A stretch of 64,000 nt of DNA from Paraburkholderia sp. NMBU_R16 (GTDB taxonomy: Bacteria; Pseudomonadota; Gammaproteobacteria; Burkholderiales; Burkholderiaceae). Location: NCBI RefSeq assembly GCF_013282575.1, contig NZ_JAAAYE010000018.1:1-64000 (forward strand), given 5' to 3'. Position 1 is the stretch's first letter, and each line of letters opens with the position of its first letter. Positions 56,525 through 64,000 of the stretch are shown piece by piece. Under the pieces are notes generated by a model. That model searched no databases. It had not been told where the DNA came from and saw only the letters and a program-made list of their open reading frames with translations. The position numbers were made by a program, and so were the translations under genes.

Positions 56525-57922
56525 TCAACTGCTTCGGTCGTCAGCCGGCTTTGCCGGCGGCTCCTCGTCTTCGAAAAGCGGTTCGAGCGTCTTGGGCGAT
56601 TCGGGCGCGGCCGCGGGCTGTGCAGCCGGCGTCAGATAACGGTGCGAAAGCGACTCGTAGAGCGGCGGCGCAATGAGCCGCGACACGCGGCTCGCGATCA
56701 GTGCGGTCGCCATCAACGAGATCACGAGCGCATGGCCGTTGATCATCTCCATCACGATGACGAAAGACGTAATCGGCGACTGCGTCACCGCTGCCAGATA
56801 GCCCACCATCGCGAGCGCAATCAGCATCGGCAATTGCATGTTCGTGAACACCATGTGCAGCAGGTTGCCAAAGCCGGCACCGATCGATAGCGACGGCGCA
56901 AAGATGCCGCCCGGTATGCCGGGCAAATACGAGCCGACCATCGATACCAGCTTGAGGAACGGATAAAACGCCGACAATTGTTCGCGTCCGTCGAGCAGGC
57001 CGCGCGCTTCCGCGTAGCCGCTGCCGAACGTGGTGCCGCCCGAGACGATGCCCACGACCGCAATCACGAGTCCGCACAGCGCGCCGAACAGTACCGGCCG
57101 CTCGCGATGCAACCGCTGCAACGCGGCGGGCTGCCAGCGCGAGGTATGCAGCAAGAGCCACGCAAAAAAACCGCCCGCAAGCCCGGTTACCAGCGCAGTG
57201 ATGACAACGGCGAGCGCGAGCAGATCGGGGAAATGCGAGCCGAGCTGGATCGTGCCGAAGTAGGTGTAATTCCCATTCATGCCCAGAGCGATCACGCCGG
57301 CCACGATGATGGCCGTGATCAGCACGCCGCTCGCGCGTGCTTCGAAGCTGCGCGTCAACTCCTCGATGGCGAACACGATGCCGGCCAGCGGCGTGTTGAA
57401 GGCTGCCGAGAGGCCCGCGGCCGCACCGGCGAGCACGAGCTGACGCTCGATGAGGGCGTTCGAGCGCGGATAGAAACGGCGCATGTTGTACATCAGCGTT
57501 GCACCAACCTGCACCGTCGGCCCTTCGCGGCCGATCGTAAAACCGCCGAGGATCGCGAGAAAGGAGACAGCGACCTTGCCGACGAGAATGCGCATGCCGA
57601 GCATGCGCGGCCCGAGCCTGGACGGGCCTTCTTCGAGCGTGGCGATGACCTGCGGGATGCCGCTGCCTTCCGCGCCTCGGAAAAAGCGTCGCGTGGCCCA
57701 GACGCACGCCGCGCCGACGGCTGGCGTGACGATCAGCGGCAGCCATGCGTGGCGATGCTGCATCGCCTGAAAGGCGCCGTAGCCCCAGTCGATCAGCCGC
57801 GCGTAGAAAACGGCGAGCAATCCGACCGCAATCGCGCCGAGCCAGAAAACCCCATAGCGGCGCCATAGGTGCCGCGAATAGCGGACGAGATCGGGAGATC
57901 GGGCGAGCTTGGTCCGGAGCAT
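56525..57922 (-). CDS. clcA: ClC-family chloride channel/H+ antiporter
   Basis: A 465-residue membrane protein with the ClC signatures in order: GSGIPQVIATLEE, GREGPTVQVG (gating Glu), FNTPLAGIVFAIEEL (proton Glu present) and GIPGGIFAPSLSIGAG. The intact gating and proton Glu favour a Cl-/H+ antiporter. ATG 57922 is chosen over a TTG at 57940. It is convergent with minE. A Pro-rich cytoplasmic tail ends the chain. Confidence 0.92.
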   Translation of the reverse strand: MLRTKLARSPDLVRYSRHLWRRYGVFWLGAIAVGLLAVFYARLIDWGYGAFQAMQHRHAWLPLIVTPAVGAACVWATRRFFRGAEGSGIPQVIATLEEGPSRLGPRMLGMRILVGKVAVSFLAILGGFTIGREGPTVQVGATLMYNMRRFYPRSNALIERQLVLAGAAAGLSAAFNTPLAGIVFAIEELTRSFEARASGVLITAIIVAGVIALGMNGNYTYFGTIQLGSHFPDLLALAVVITALVTGLAGGFFAWLLLHTSRWQPAALQRLHRERPVLFGALCGLVIAVVGIVSGGTTFGSGYAEARGLLDGREQLSAFYPFLKLVSMVGSYLPGIPGGIFAPSLSIGAGFGNLLHMVFTNMQLPMLIALAMVGYLAAVTQSPITSFVIVMEMINGHALVISLMATALIASRVSRLIAPPLYESLSHRYLTPAAQPAAAPESPKTLEPLFEDEEPPAKPADDRSS

Positions 57923-58266
57923 GGGATAGTGGGCGGCCAAAGTGGCGACTATAGCGAGGCATCGTCTGCCACGCCTGGCAAGAATCGAAGCGATGTTCTT
58001 GCAGGATTGGGCGCTGCGCGCATTACAAGCCTGTTAAATCTGTGCCCGTTCGTACGGTGTTGCCCCCCTGTCGCCAGCGTACGCACCGTGTTCGACGCGC
58101 GATGCCGATGTTCTGTAATACGTCCGCATCGGCTGCTTACAAATTGCAACGCTGCGGCATCGCGCGCTGCTGTCCAATCGACTCATCCGTCGAGTTGCCG
58201 CAACGATTCGACGTTTCCGATGTTTCGATATGCGTCGCACGCACGCGCTCGAGGGGAGAAGACGAA
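57923..58266. other. Intergenic region upstream of clcA
   Basis: 344 bases between the divergent clcA and the small lipoprotein gene. No supportable gene or clear promoter was seen. Confidence 0.4.
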
Positions 58267-58404
58267 ATGAAACGCTCGATACTGACATGGATCGCGGGGG
58301 CGCTGCTGGCCGCGACATTGGCCGGATGTGTCGTGGTACCGGCCGAAGGTTACTATCCCGGCTACTACCATGGCGCCTATCATGGCCGTTACTACTATCG
58401 TTGA
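58267..58404 (+). CDS. Small Tyr-rich lipoprotein (45 aa)
   Basis: A 45-codon gene encoding a lipoprotein signal (lipobox LAGC at Cys21) and a Tyr-rich tail of 24 residues (VVVPAEGYYPGYYHGAYHGR, then YYYR). ATG 58267 is preceded by a GGGAGAAG site. Small proteins of this pattern occur in Burkholderia near envelope genes; no function is known to me. It precedes opgC by 192 bases. Confidence 0.78.
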   Translation: MKRSILTWIAGALLAATLAGCVVVPAEGYYPGYYHGAYHGRYYYR

Positions 58405-58595
58405 ATCCACGCATCGTTGCGCGGCGCACAACCCGCGCAGGCGCGAACCCTGCTTTTCATGAACGGCATCCCCTCGACGAGGAACGGACGGGGGAACAGA
58501 TTGTCCATCGCATTTGTTCGTCAGGAAACGAGGATCGAGGCGGGGCGCCGATAGCATTGCCGGTTGCCGTCGTCCGATTCGTTCGAGGGGATCCG

Positions 58596-59741
58596 ATGAG
58601 TGTGACAGCGGGACGTTCGGTCGAAGTGGATTTTTTGCGTGGTGCGGTGTTGATCGTCATTGCGATCGATCACATCTCGAGGGGGATACTGCAACACGCG
58701 ATGCTGCATAGCTACGCGTATTGCGATGCCGCCGAAGTATTCGTATTCCTAGGCGGCTATGCTTCCGCGGCGGCCTATGGCGCGGTGGCTTCCCGCAACG
58801 GCGATACCGGTGCCCGTCGACGCTTTCTCAAGCGGGCCGGAGAAATCTATCGTGCTTATCTGCTGACGGCGGCGCTGATGCTCGTCGGCGGTGCATTGTT
58901 GACCCGCGTGCCCTGCGCGCAAGCGGCGATGGCGGATACAGGCTGGCCCGTCTTCGCACGCCATCCGTGGCAGACACTGGCGGACATTGCGCTCTTTCGC
59001 CGTCAGCCTTATCTATCGGCTGTATTGCCGATGTACGTGCTGTTCGCGCTGGTCGTGCCGCTCATCGTGCCGCTTACGCGCCGCGCGCCGGTGGCCGTGC
59101 TGACGTCCAGTCTCGCCCTCTGGCTCGTCGCGCCATGGCTCGGCGCTTTGCTGCCGGCGGCGGGCGACGGGAGCTGGCCTTTCAATCCGTTTGCCTGGCA
59201 ACTGATGTTCATGTTTGGCATCCTCGCACGGATTCACCCGGTATCGGCCGAGACGCTGGCGTCGGCGACCGGAAAGCGGATAACGCGGGCCGCCTTTGTC
59301 GTGGCCCTGACCTTTGCCTTCGTCAAGCTTTGCATCGATGCGCATCCGTCGCCGGGCTTCATGAAACAGAATCTCGCGAGCGTTCGCATCGTCAGCTTCC
59401 TCTCGATTGCCTGGCTTTGCGCACAAGCAGTGCGGCTAGGATGGTTGCGCAAGCTGGCCGATCGCTTGCCGGGCGTGGTGACGATCGGCAAACAAGGCCT
59501 CATCTGCTTCGTGGGCGGCACGGTGGTATCGATGTCGATCGATGCGGCGTTGGCGCTCGCACGTGTGCAGACGAGCGATATCTGGACGGACTGGCCGATC
59601 CGTCTGCTCGGTGACGCATCAGCCGTTGTCTTGCTCGTTTCGCTCGGACGCGCGGCGAGCGCGCTGAAGGCTCGCAAGCGTCCGGTCAGCGTGCCGGCAG
59701 CGATGGCCTGGCTTCCGGCACGTTCCCGCGAGCGCGAGTAG
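58596..59741 (+). CDS. opgC: OpgC-type acyltransferase membrane protein
   Basis: A 381-residue polytopic protein (about ten helices). It has the OpgC/acyltransferase-3-like start RSVEVDFLRGAVLIVIAIDH and GGYASAAAYGAVASR soon after. OpgC succinylates periplasmic glucans. No opgG/H genes lie here, so an acyltransferase for another surface substrate is also possible. ATG 58596 has GAGGGG five bases upstream. Confidence 0.82.
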   Translation: MSVTAGRSVEVDFLRGAVLIVIAIDHISRGILQHAMLHSYAYCDAAEVFVFLGGYASAAAYGAVASRNGDTGARRRFLKRAGEIYRAYLLTAALMLVGGALLTRVPCAQAAMADTGWPVFARHPWQTLADIALFRRQPYLSAVLPMYVLFALVVPLIVPLTRRAPVAVLTSSLALWLVAPWLGALLPAAGDGSWPFNPFAWQLMFMFGILARIHPVSAETLASATGKRITRAAFVVALTFAFVKLCIDAHPSPGFMKQNLASVRIVSFLSIAWLCAQAVRLGWLRKLADRLPGVVTIGKQGLICFVGGTVVSMSIDAALALARVQTSDIWTDWPIRLLGDASAVVLLVSLGRAASALKARKRPVSVPAAMAWLPARSRERE

Positions 59742-59793
59742 GAGCGGGGCCGGGCGGCTAAGCGCGGGCCCACCCCGTGCGCAAACGAAACGC

Positions 59794-61110
59794 TCAGTTC
59801 AGCGCAATACCGCGTGTCTCGCGCATGGCGAGGACCGCGACGAGACTGACGGCGGCGGCGATCGAGACATAAGCCCCGACCCACGCGAGGCCGCCGCGGG
59901 CTGCGAGCATCTGCGCGATATACGGTGCGACCGATGCGCCGAGAATCCCGCCAAGGTTGTACGACACGCCTGCGCCGGTGTAACGCACGCTCGTAGGAAA
60001 GAGCTCGGGCAACAGCGCACCCATCGGCGCAAACGTGATGCCCATCAGAAACAGCTCGATGATCAGAAAGAGCGCGACGAGCGGCGGCGATCCGCTGCCG
60101 ACGAGCGGTGCCATCGTAAAGCCAGAGGCGATGGCGGCCGCAATACCGGCTATCAGGACCGGCCGGCGGCCGAATCTGTCGCTGGCCCATGCCGCGAGCG
60201 GTGTCGCGAGCGCCATGAAAACGACCGCTAGGCACAGCAGCCCGAGGAAGCTTTGCCGTGAAAAATGCAGCGTCGCGACGCCGTACGAGAGCGTGAAGAC
60301 GGTCGAGATATAAAAGAGCGTATAGCAGACGACCATCGCCAACGCGCCGAGCAGCGTCGGCCCGCCGTGGCGTGCGAACAGCGTGACGAGCGGTACGCGT
60401 ACGCGCTCGCGCCGCTCGATTGCCGCGCGAAAGGCCGGGGTCTCGGCGATTTTCAACCGGACGTAAAGCCCGAGCGCGACGAGCACGGCGCTCAGCAGGA
60501 ACGGCACGCGCCAGCCCCAGCTGCGGAACTGGTCATCCGACAGTGTGAGCGCCAATCCGAAGAAAAGTCCGTTCGATGCCAGAAAGCCGACGGACGGTCC
60601 GAGTTGCGGGAACATGCCGAACCAGCCGCGACGACCTGCCGGCGCGTACTCCGTGGCGAGCAACGCGGCGCCGCCCCATTCGCCGCCGAGACCGATTCCT
60701 TGCCCGAGACGCAGGATGCAGAGCAGCACCGGTGCGAGGCCGCCGATCGAATCGTAGCCGGGCACGAAACCGATCAATGTCGTCGATACGCCCATGACGA
60801 GCAGCGATGCAACGAGTGTCGACTTGCGGCCGATGCGGTCTCCGAAATGCCCGAACAACAGCGAACCGACCGGCCGCGCGATGAAGGCGAGGCCGAACGT
60901 GACGAACGCCGAGAGCGCCTGAGCCGTGGGCGAGCTGTGGGGAAAGAATACCGGGCCGATCACGAGCGCGGCCGCGGTGGCGTAGACGTAGAAATCGTAG
61001 AACTCGATCGCAGTGCCGATGAAACTCGCGAATACGATGCGCGAGCGGCTCGTGGCGTTGTCTGCGTCGGTTGACGTAGCCATCGCGGGGGATGACGGCG
61101 AAGCCGGCAT
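59794..61110 (-). CDS. MFS transporter, metabolite:H+ symporter type
   Basis: A 438-residue 12-helix carrier of the MHS family. It has FIGTAIEFYDFYVYATAA at helix 1, GHFGDRIGRKSTLVAS as motif A and RLGQGIGLGGEWGGAALLA at helix 4. GGAG lies six bases before ATG 61110. MHS members take up organic acids, betaines or shikimate-like compounds; the substrate here is unknown. It converges on opgC. Confidence 0.9.
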   Translation of the reverse strand: MPASPSSPAMATSTDADNATSRSRIVFASFIGTAIEFYDFYVYATAAALVIGPVFFPHSSPTAQALSAFVTFGLAFIARPVGSLLFGHFGDRIGRKSTLVASLLVMGVSTTLIGFVPGYDSIGGLAPVLLCILRLGQGIGLGGEWGGAALLATEYAPAGRRGWFGMFPQLGPSVGFLASNGLFFGLALTLSDDQFRSWGWRVPFLLSAVLVALGLYVRLKIAETPAFRAAIERRERVRVPLVTLFARHGGPTLLGALAMVVCYTLFYISTVFTLSYGVATLHFSRQSFLGLLCLAVVFMALATPLAAWASDRFGRRPVLIAGIAAAIASGFTMAPLVGSGSPPLVALFLIIELFLMGITFAPMGALLPELFPTSVRYTGAGVSYNLGGILGASVAPYIAQMLAARGGLAWVGAYVSIAAAVSLVAVLAMRETRGIALN

Positions 61111-61372
61111 AGGAGTCTCCGTGGTCGTGACGTGCGATGCGAGGCCCGCGCGCGAAACCGCGCGGAACGCACGCGGGGTCCGTTGTTGTGGATCGATCGG
61201 AATCGCTGCGTTGCTCGACGCATTGGCCGCCAAGCGGTGCGACGCGGCCAGCGGCGCGATGCAATGCGGTCTGGATTATAGCGAGTCCGCCGACCTTGGC
61301 GTCGGCGGATGCACGCTCGGTTCGCACGGCATCCGGGCGGGGGCGCCGCACAGGATGCCTGGCGCGAGGGTG

Positions 61373-61882
61373 TCAGTCGAACGCCTGTGCCTGTGGCGCG
61401 GCAAGTGTGCGCAGTTGGAACTTGCCGTCGTCGTTGAATAGCCAATCCTCGAACATTTCAAGTTGGCCGAGCGCGTTGAGCAGCTTGGGCGGCGGCGGTG
61501 GCAGCGGCGCGGCGCGGCGCAGCGACGCCAGCGCCGTGGTTTCCGCCTCGTCGTCGCCGTTGGTGCGGTAGACCGACGACGAGACCAGCTTGCCATCGCG
61601 ATCGACCTTCATTGCAACGACGACGAGCGAGCGCAGCATCGCTTGCGGCGGGCGTTTTTGCACATAGGAAGGATTGCGCTCGACGATACGCTCGGCGACT
61701 AGCTTGCGGTATTGATCGAGCGTCGCACTATTGACAGCGGCCGGCGGTGGGGCCGTCAGCGCGGACGGCCGCTGAGGCGGCGTGAATGTGCAGGCGCTAG
61801 CGAGAGCCAGCGCGCCTAAGGCTGGAATGCGCCAATACCCACGGACGCGCGGCGCGGGAAGGCGGCGAAAAGTGGCAATCAT
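61373..61882 (-). CDS. TonB C-terminal-like lipoprotein
   Basis: A 169-residue protein with a lipobox-like end of its signal (ALALASAC) and a Pro-rich stretch. A TonB-C type fold follows: RSLVVVAMKVDRDGKLVSSS and AETTALASLRRAAPLPPPPP. The N-terminal membrane anchor of true TonB is replaced by a lipid anchor. No exbB/exbD is near. The partner is unknown. Confidence 0.75.
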   Translation of the reverse strand: MIATFRRLPAPRVRGYWRIPALGALALASACTFTPPQRPSALTAPPPAAVNSATLDQYRKLVAERIVERNPSYVQKRPPQAMLRSLVVVAMKVDRDGKLVSSSVYRTNGDDEAETTALASLRRAAPLPPPPPKLLNALGQLEMFEDWLFNDDGKFQLRTLAAPQAQAFD

Positions 61883-62041
61883 GGCGAGGTGTGGCTATCG
61901 ATAGATGCTCGGCTGAGCGGGGGCAACGGGATAAGAAAAGAGTAGGCCACCGCTCGCTATTGCGCATCCTGGTTCGCCCGATTTTGTGTGCGCATGCGAA
62001 CGAGCGCGAACTCGCGGACCTTCGTTTCGACGTGATCGAAT

Positions 62042-62632
62042 CTAGTATGCGATCAGCGACTCCACCCAAGTGTGAAGCCCCATGTCGCCCTGCCCATATC
62101 TCACCCAGTTGTAGTCGCCATAACCGGCGCCCTCCCCCGGCCAGGGGTTCATGAAGTAAAGCGTTTGCGAAGCATCATCGAATCCGTCGATGACGATGAA
62201 ATGGCCGCCTCCGCCGGGCCAGGACCAGAGCGCGATCACCGGGTTGCCGCGCTGAACGGCCGAACGCGCCGTGCCATAGGAGAGCGGGCTGCTGTAATAG
62301 CGCGATGCGCGCCGCCCCAGCCACCAAAGGATGCCTTCGATGCCGGTCGTCCCGGCCAGGTAGTTTCCGGAATTCGCTCGATCGTTCCAATAAAACGGAT
62401 AGGCTCCGCATGTATAGCCGACCGAGTCGACCCAGTTGGCGATTCGGCATTGCGATGTGGTGACGCCGCGGTAAGCCAGCACGGCATCCGCGTCCGCGCT
62501 CCAACACCACTCGCTATGTATTTGTTGCACGAGGGGAACATCGAGTTGAACCCTTGCCGCCTGCGCTGCCATCTGCGGCGCCATGCAGGCCGCGGCGCTC
62601 GCGATGAGATACGCCGCCGAAGCAGTCTTCAT
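62042..62632 (-). CDS. Secreted papain-like cysteine protease (AvrRpt2/C39-like fold)
   Basis: A 196-residue protein with a signal peptide. The mature part VQLDVPLVQQIHSEWCWSAD holds the active-site QxxxxxxCW motif with the catalytic Cys. GGGGHFIVIDGFD supplies the His and FMNPWPGEG the Asn/Asp region. The pattern fits bacterial papain-like (C70/C39) peptidases. ATG 62632 has GAGGA seven to eight bases upstream; a TTG at 62647 is an alternative. It follows the unknown secreted partner gene with overlap-like spacing, on the same strand. Confidence 0.82.
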   Translation of the reverse strand: MKTASAAYLIASAAACMAPQMAAQAARVQLDVPLVQQIHSEWCWSADADAVLAYRGVTTSQCRIANWVDSVGYTCGAYPFYWNDRANSGNYLAGTTGIEGILWWLGRRASRYYSSPLSYGTARSAVQRGNPVIALWSWPGGGGHFIVIDGFDDASQTLYFMNPWPGEGAGYGDYNWVRYGQGDMGLHTWVESLIAY

Positions 62633-62643
62633 GATGGAATTCC

Positions 62644-63390
62644 TCAATGGCTGAAGCGTGGATCGCTCATCCCGCGCTGGATACTCGCACGCAGCGCATC
62701 GATGATCCGATGCTCGCTCAGTGCCTCACGCTTCGTGGCGGCGAGAGGGCTCTCGCCGGCGACGGAATCGGGTCTCGACGACAACGCGAGTTCTTGCGCG
62801 CTCAGCAACGGCAGGTATGCCGGTTCGCCGTGCGCAATGACTTCGATGAAATCTGCGAGCCCTTGCTCACTGCGTACGAAGCGCAGTCGTGGAGCTGAAG
62901 GGTCGCGGAGATAGTCGCTCACGGCGCGTGAGATATCTGCGGCGAGGCCCGCGCCGCCCATTTGCACCGTTTTCCATTGTCCGCGCACACGCGCGACCGT
63001 CGCGAGGCCGACTGGCCGGTCGCCAAGCAGCACGACGAATCGCCAGACGCCGGTACGGCGCAGGCTTTTGTCGATGCTGTTGCCCGCGAGCAGCGAAGCC
63101 GCATCGATCAGATAAATCTCGAAGCCGTAGCCGATTGCGGCATCGCGCATGGCGCCAGGCGAATCGATGGAGAAAATGCGGCCGAGCGAGCGACTATCGT
63201 CGTTGCCCATGGCATGTTCAGCCAACGCGGCGAGCGTGCGTTGCGCGGCGTTGCGCTGTGGCGTGCCGAGCGCGAGCGTGAAATCGAGTGGCGACGAGGC
63301 ATTCCCCTCGTTGGCCGCGACGGGTGCCGGGCATGCGACGATCAACGCCACTGCCAGCAGGGTTCCGAGCGACTGCCTGAATGAGTGCAT
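62644..63390 (-). CDS. Hypothetical secreted protein paired with the cysteine protease
   Basis: A 248-residue protein with a signal peptide (cleaved near APVAANEGN) and no domain I recognise. Notable parts are GVWRFVVLLGDRPVGLATVA in a beta-rich core and QMGGAGLAADISRAVSDYL. It is the upstream partner of the papain-like protease with 11 bases between stop and ATG. A chaperone, inhibitor or substrate role for that protease is possible but unsupported by motifs. Confidence 0.75.
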   Translation of the reverse strand: MHSFRQSLGTLLAVALIVACPAPVAANEGNASSPLDFTLALGTPQRNAAQRTLAALAEHAMGNDDSRSLGRIFSIDSPGAMRDAAIGYGFEIYLIDAASLLAGNSIDKSLRRTGVWRFVVLLGDRPVGLATVARVRGQWKTVQMGGAGLAADISRAVSDYLRDPSAPRLRFVRSEQGLADFIEVIAHGEPAYLPLLSAQELALSSRPDSVAGESPLAATKREALSEHRIIDALRASIQRGMSDPRFSH

Positions 63391-63735
63391 GGGGACGGCT
63401 CCTTCGTCTAAGGCACGGCGCTGCCATGGCTGAATCGGAGCTTAGGAACAAGCGGCGCGATCTGCCAGCCGTCTCCCTGAGGTTGAGAGGTTTCGAATCG
63501 ATTCGCATAGATCGCCTGCGGCGGTTTTTCCAGTCGATTTTGACCGAAAACCCACTATGTGGATTGGGTGTGGGGTTATGACGAACAATTTGCGGTGGTC
63601 GCTGATTTTCTCAAATACTAAGATCAACGGGCTCAAGTTCGTTTGAATTTCAAGTTTTCATCCAGTATCTTCTGGCAGGCGGGGTTGCGAGATTCATCTC
63701 TGTGAATCTAGAACTTGAACGAGGCCGAGGGAAAA
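63391..63735. other. Low-GC intergenic region upstream of the LuxR-type gene
   Basis: 345 bases without a gene. G+C falls sharply here (about one third over 63601-63660 by eye, against about two thirds in neighbours), which suggests acquired DNA beginning near 63560. I see no lux-box-like dyad that I would stand behind. Confidence 0.5.
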
Positions 63736-64000
63736 ATGTTTCGATATGAAATGGGTGCGGCTCTCCTTGATGCCGCGGATTCGGACACCTGGTTCGATGA
63801 ACTATCTGAAATTGGCCGGCGGCATGATTTCGAATACACGATATTCGCTTTGTCGATAAGAAATACCATGCCGTTCGAAAGTGCGTTTTATCGCGGCAAC
63901 CATTCGACGGTGTGGCGAAAGATATACGAACAGAAGCATTACGTGCGCATCGACCCCATCGTGCGCTATTGCCAGTCGAAGCTCACACCGCTCGTTTGGG
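63736..64000 (+). CDS. LuxR-family autoinducer-binding regulator (5' part)
   Basis: The first 88 codons of a gene cut by the window edge. The translation (DTWFDELSEIGRRHDFEYTI, then YVRIDPIVRYCQSKLTPLVW) fits the N-terminal autoinducer-binding domain of acyl-homoserine-lactone receptors, which place Tyr, Asp and Trp at these positions. The DNA-binding half and any luxI partner would lie beyond 64000. GAGG lies about five bases before ATG 63736. Base composition is lower in G+C than all genes to its left. Confidence 0.85.
   Translation, partial: MFRYEMGAALLDAADSDTWFDELSEIGRRHDFEYTIFALSIRNTMPFESAFYRGNHSTVWRKIYEQKHYVRIDPIVRYCQSKLTPLVW

Overview
The window is high-GC bacterial chromosome, most likely from Burkholderia sensu lato (Burkholderia/Paraburkholderia/Trinickia-type Betaproteobacteria). 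The signs are the glucokinase/RpiR fusion beside pgl and zwf, a 16-stranded-type porin ending in Phe, the minCDE order, a GtsA-type glucose ABC transporter and a trxB/ftsK/lolA/rarA/serS core block. The genus call is by resemblance only.

Layout. 1-366: a truncated phosphoesterase-like 3' end next to a perfect 17-bp inverted repeat. 689-6978: five tightly spaced genes (VOC protein, tryptophan 2,3-dioxygenase, a fused FAD oxidoreductase/class V aminotransferase-fold protein, an SDR without its catalytic Tyr, a class I/II aminotransferase). They look like a small tryptophan-derived metabolite pathway that I cannot match to a known product. 7120-8589: a DUF2252 protein and a small ORF. 8600-11706 (minus): hemL-ribD-ribE. 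11946-14438: a Bcr/CflA efflux pump and a porin. 14999-24219: a glucose regulon, with zwf-pgl-glk/hexR on the minus strand and gtsABCD on the plus strand. A 17-bp perfect palindrome of HexR type sits on a near-consensus promoter between the two arms. 24263-33087: housekeeping genes (TRIC channel, Smr, trxB, ftsK, lolA, rarA, serS, tRNA-Ser).

33264-48791 is an accessory block: a possible small ORF, a GNAT, a DUF6916/tail-collar protein pair, then an adhesin operon. The adhesin is 2,420 residues long, with an N-terminal LEPR motif, a DUF4347 domain and twelve alternating repeats. Four export-type genes follow with overlapping or near-overlapping ends: a TolC-like lipoprotein, an HlyD adaptor, an inner-membrane adaptor with a GAF-like N-terminus, and a PqqD-like/M50 metalloprotease/HlyD fusion. 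No ABC ATPase is present. I consider this the best candidate for an under-described system: an export machine in which a site-2-protease-like protein occupies the place of the ATPase and might read the LEPR signal.

48851-61882: copC, a DUF2339/DUF3999 envelope pair, a GNAT, minCDE, a ClC channel, a 45-residue Tyr-rich lipoprotein, an OpgC-type acyltransferase, an MHS-type MFS carrier and a TonB-C-like lipoprotein. 62042-63390 (minus): a secreted papain-like cysteine protease and an unknown secreted partner. The window ends in a low-GC stretch with the 5' part of a LuxR-type autoinducer receptor. No CRISPR array, rRNA or complete insertion sequence was seen.
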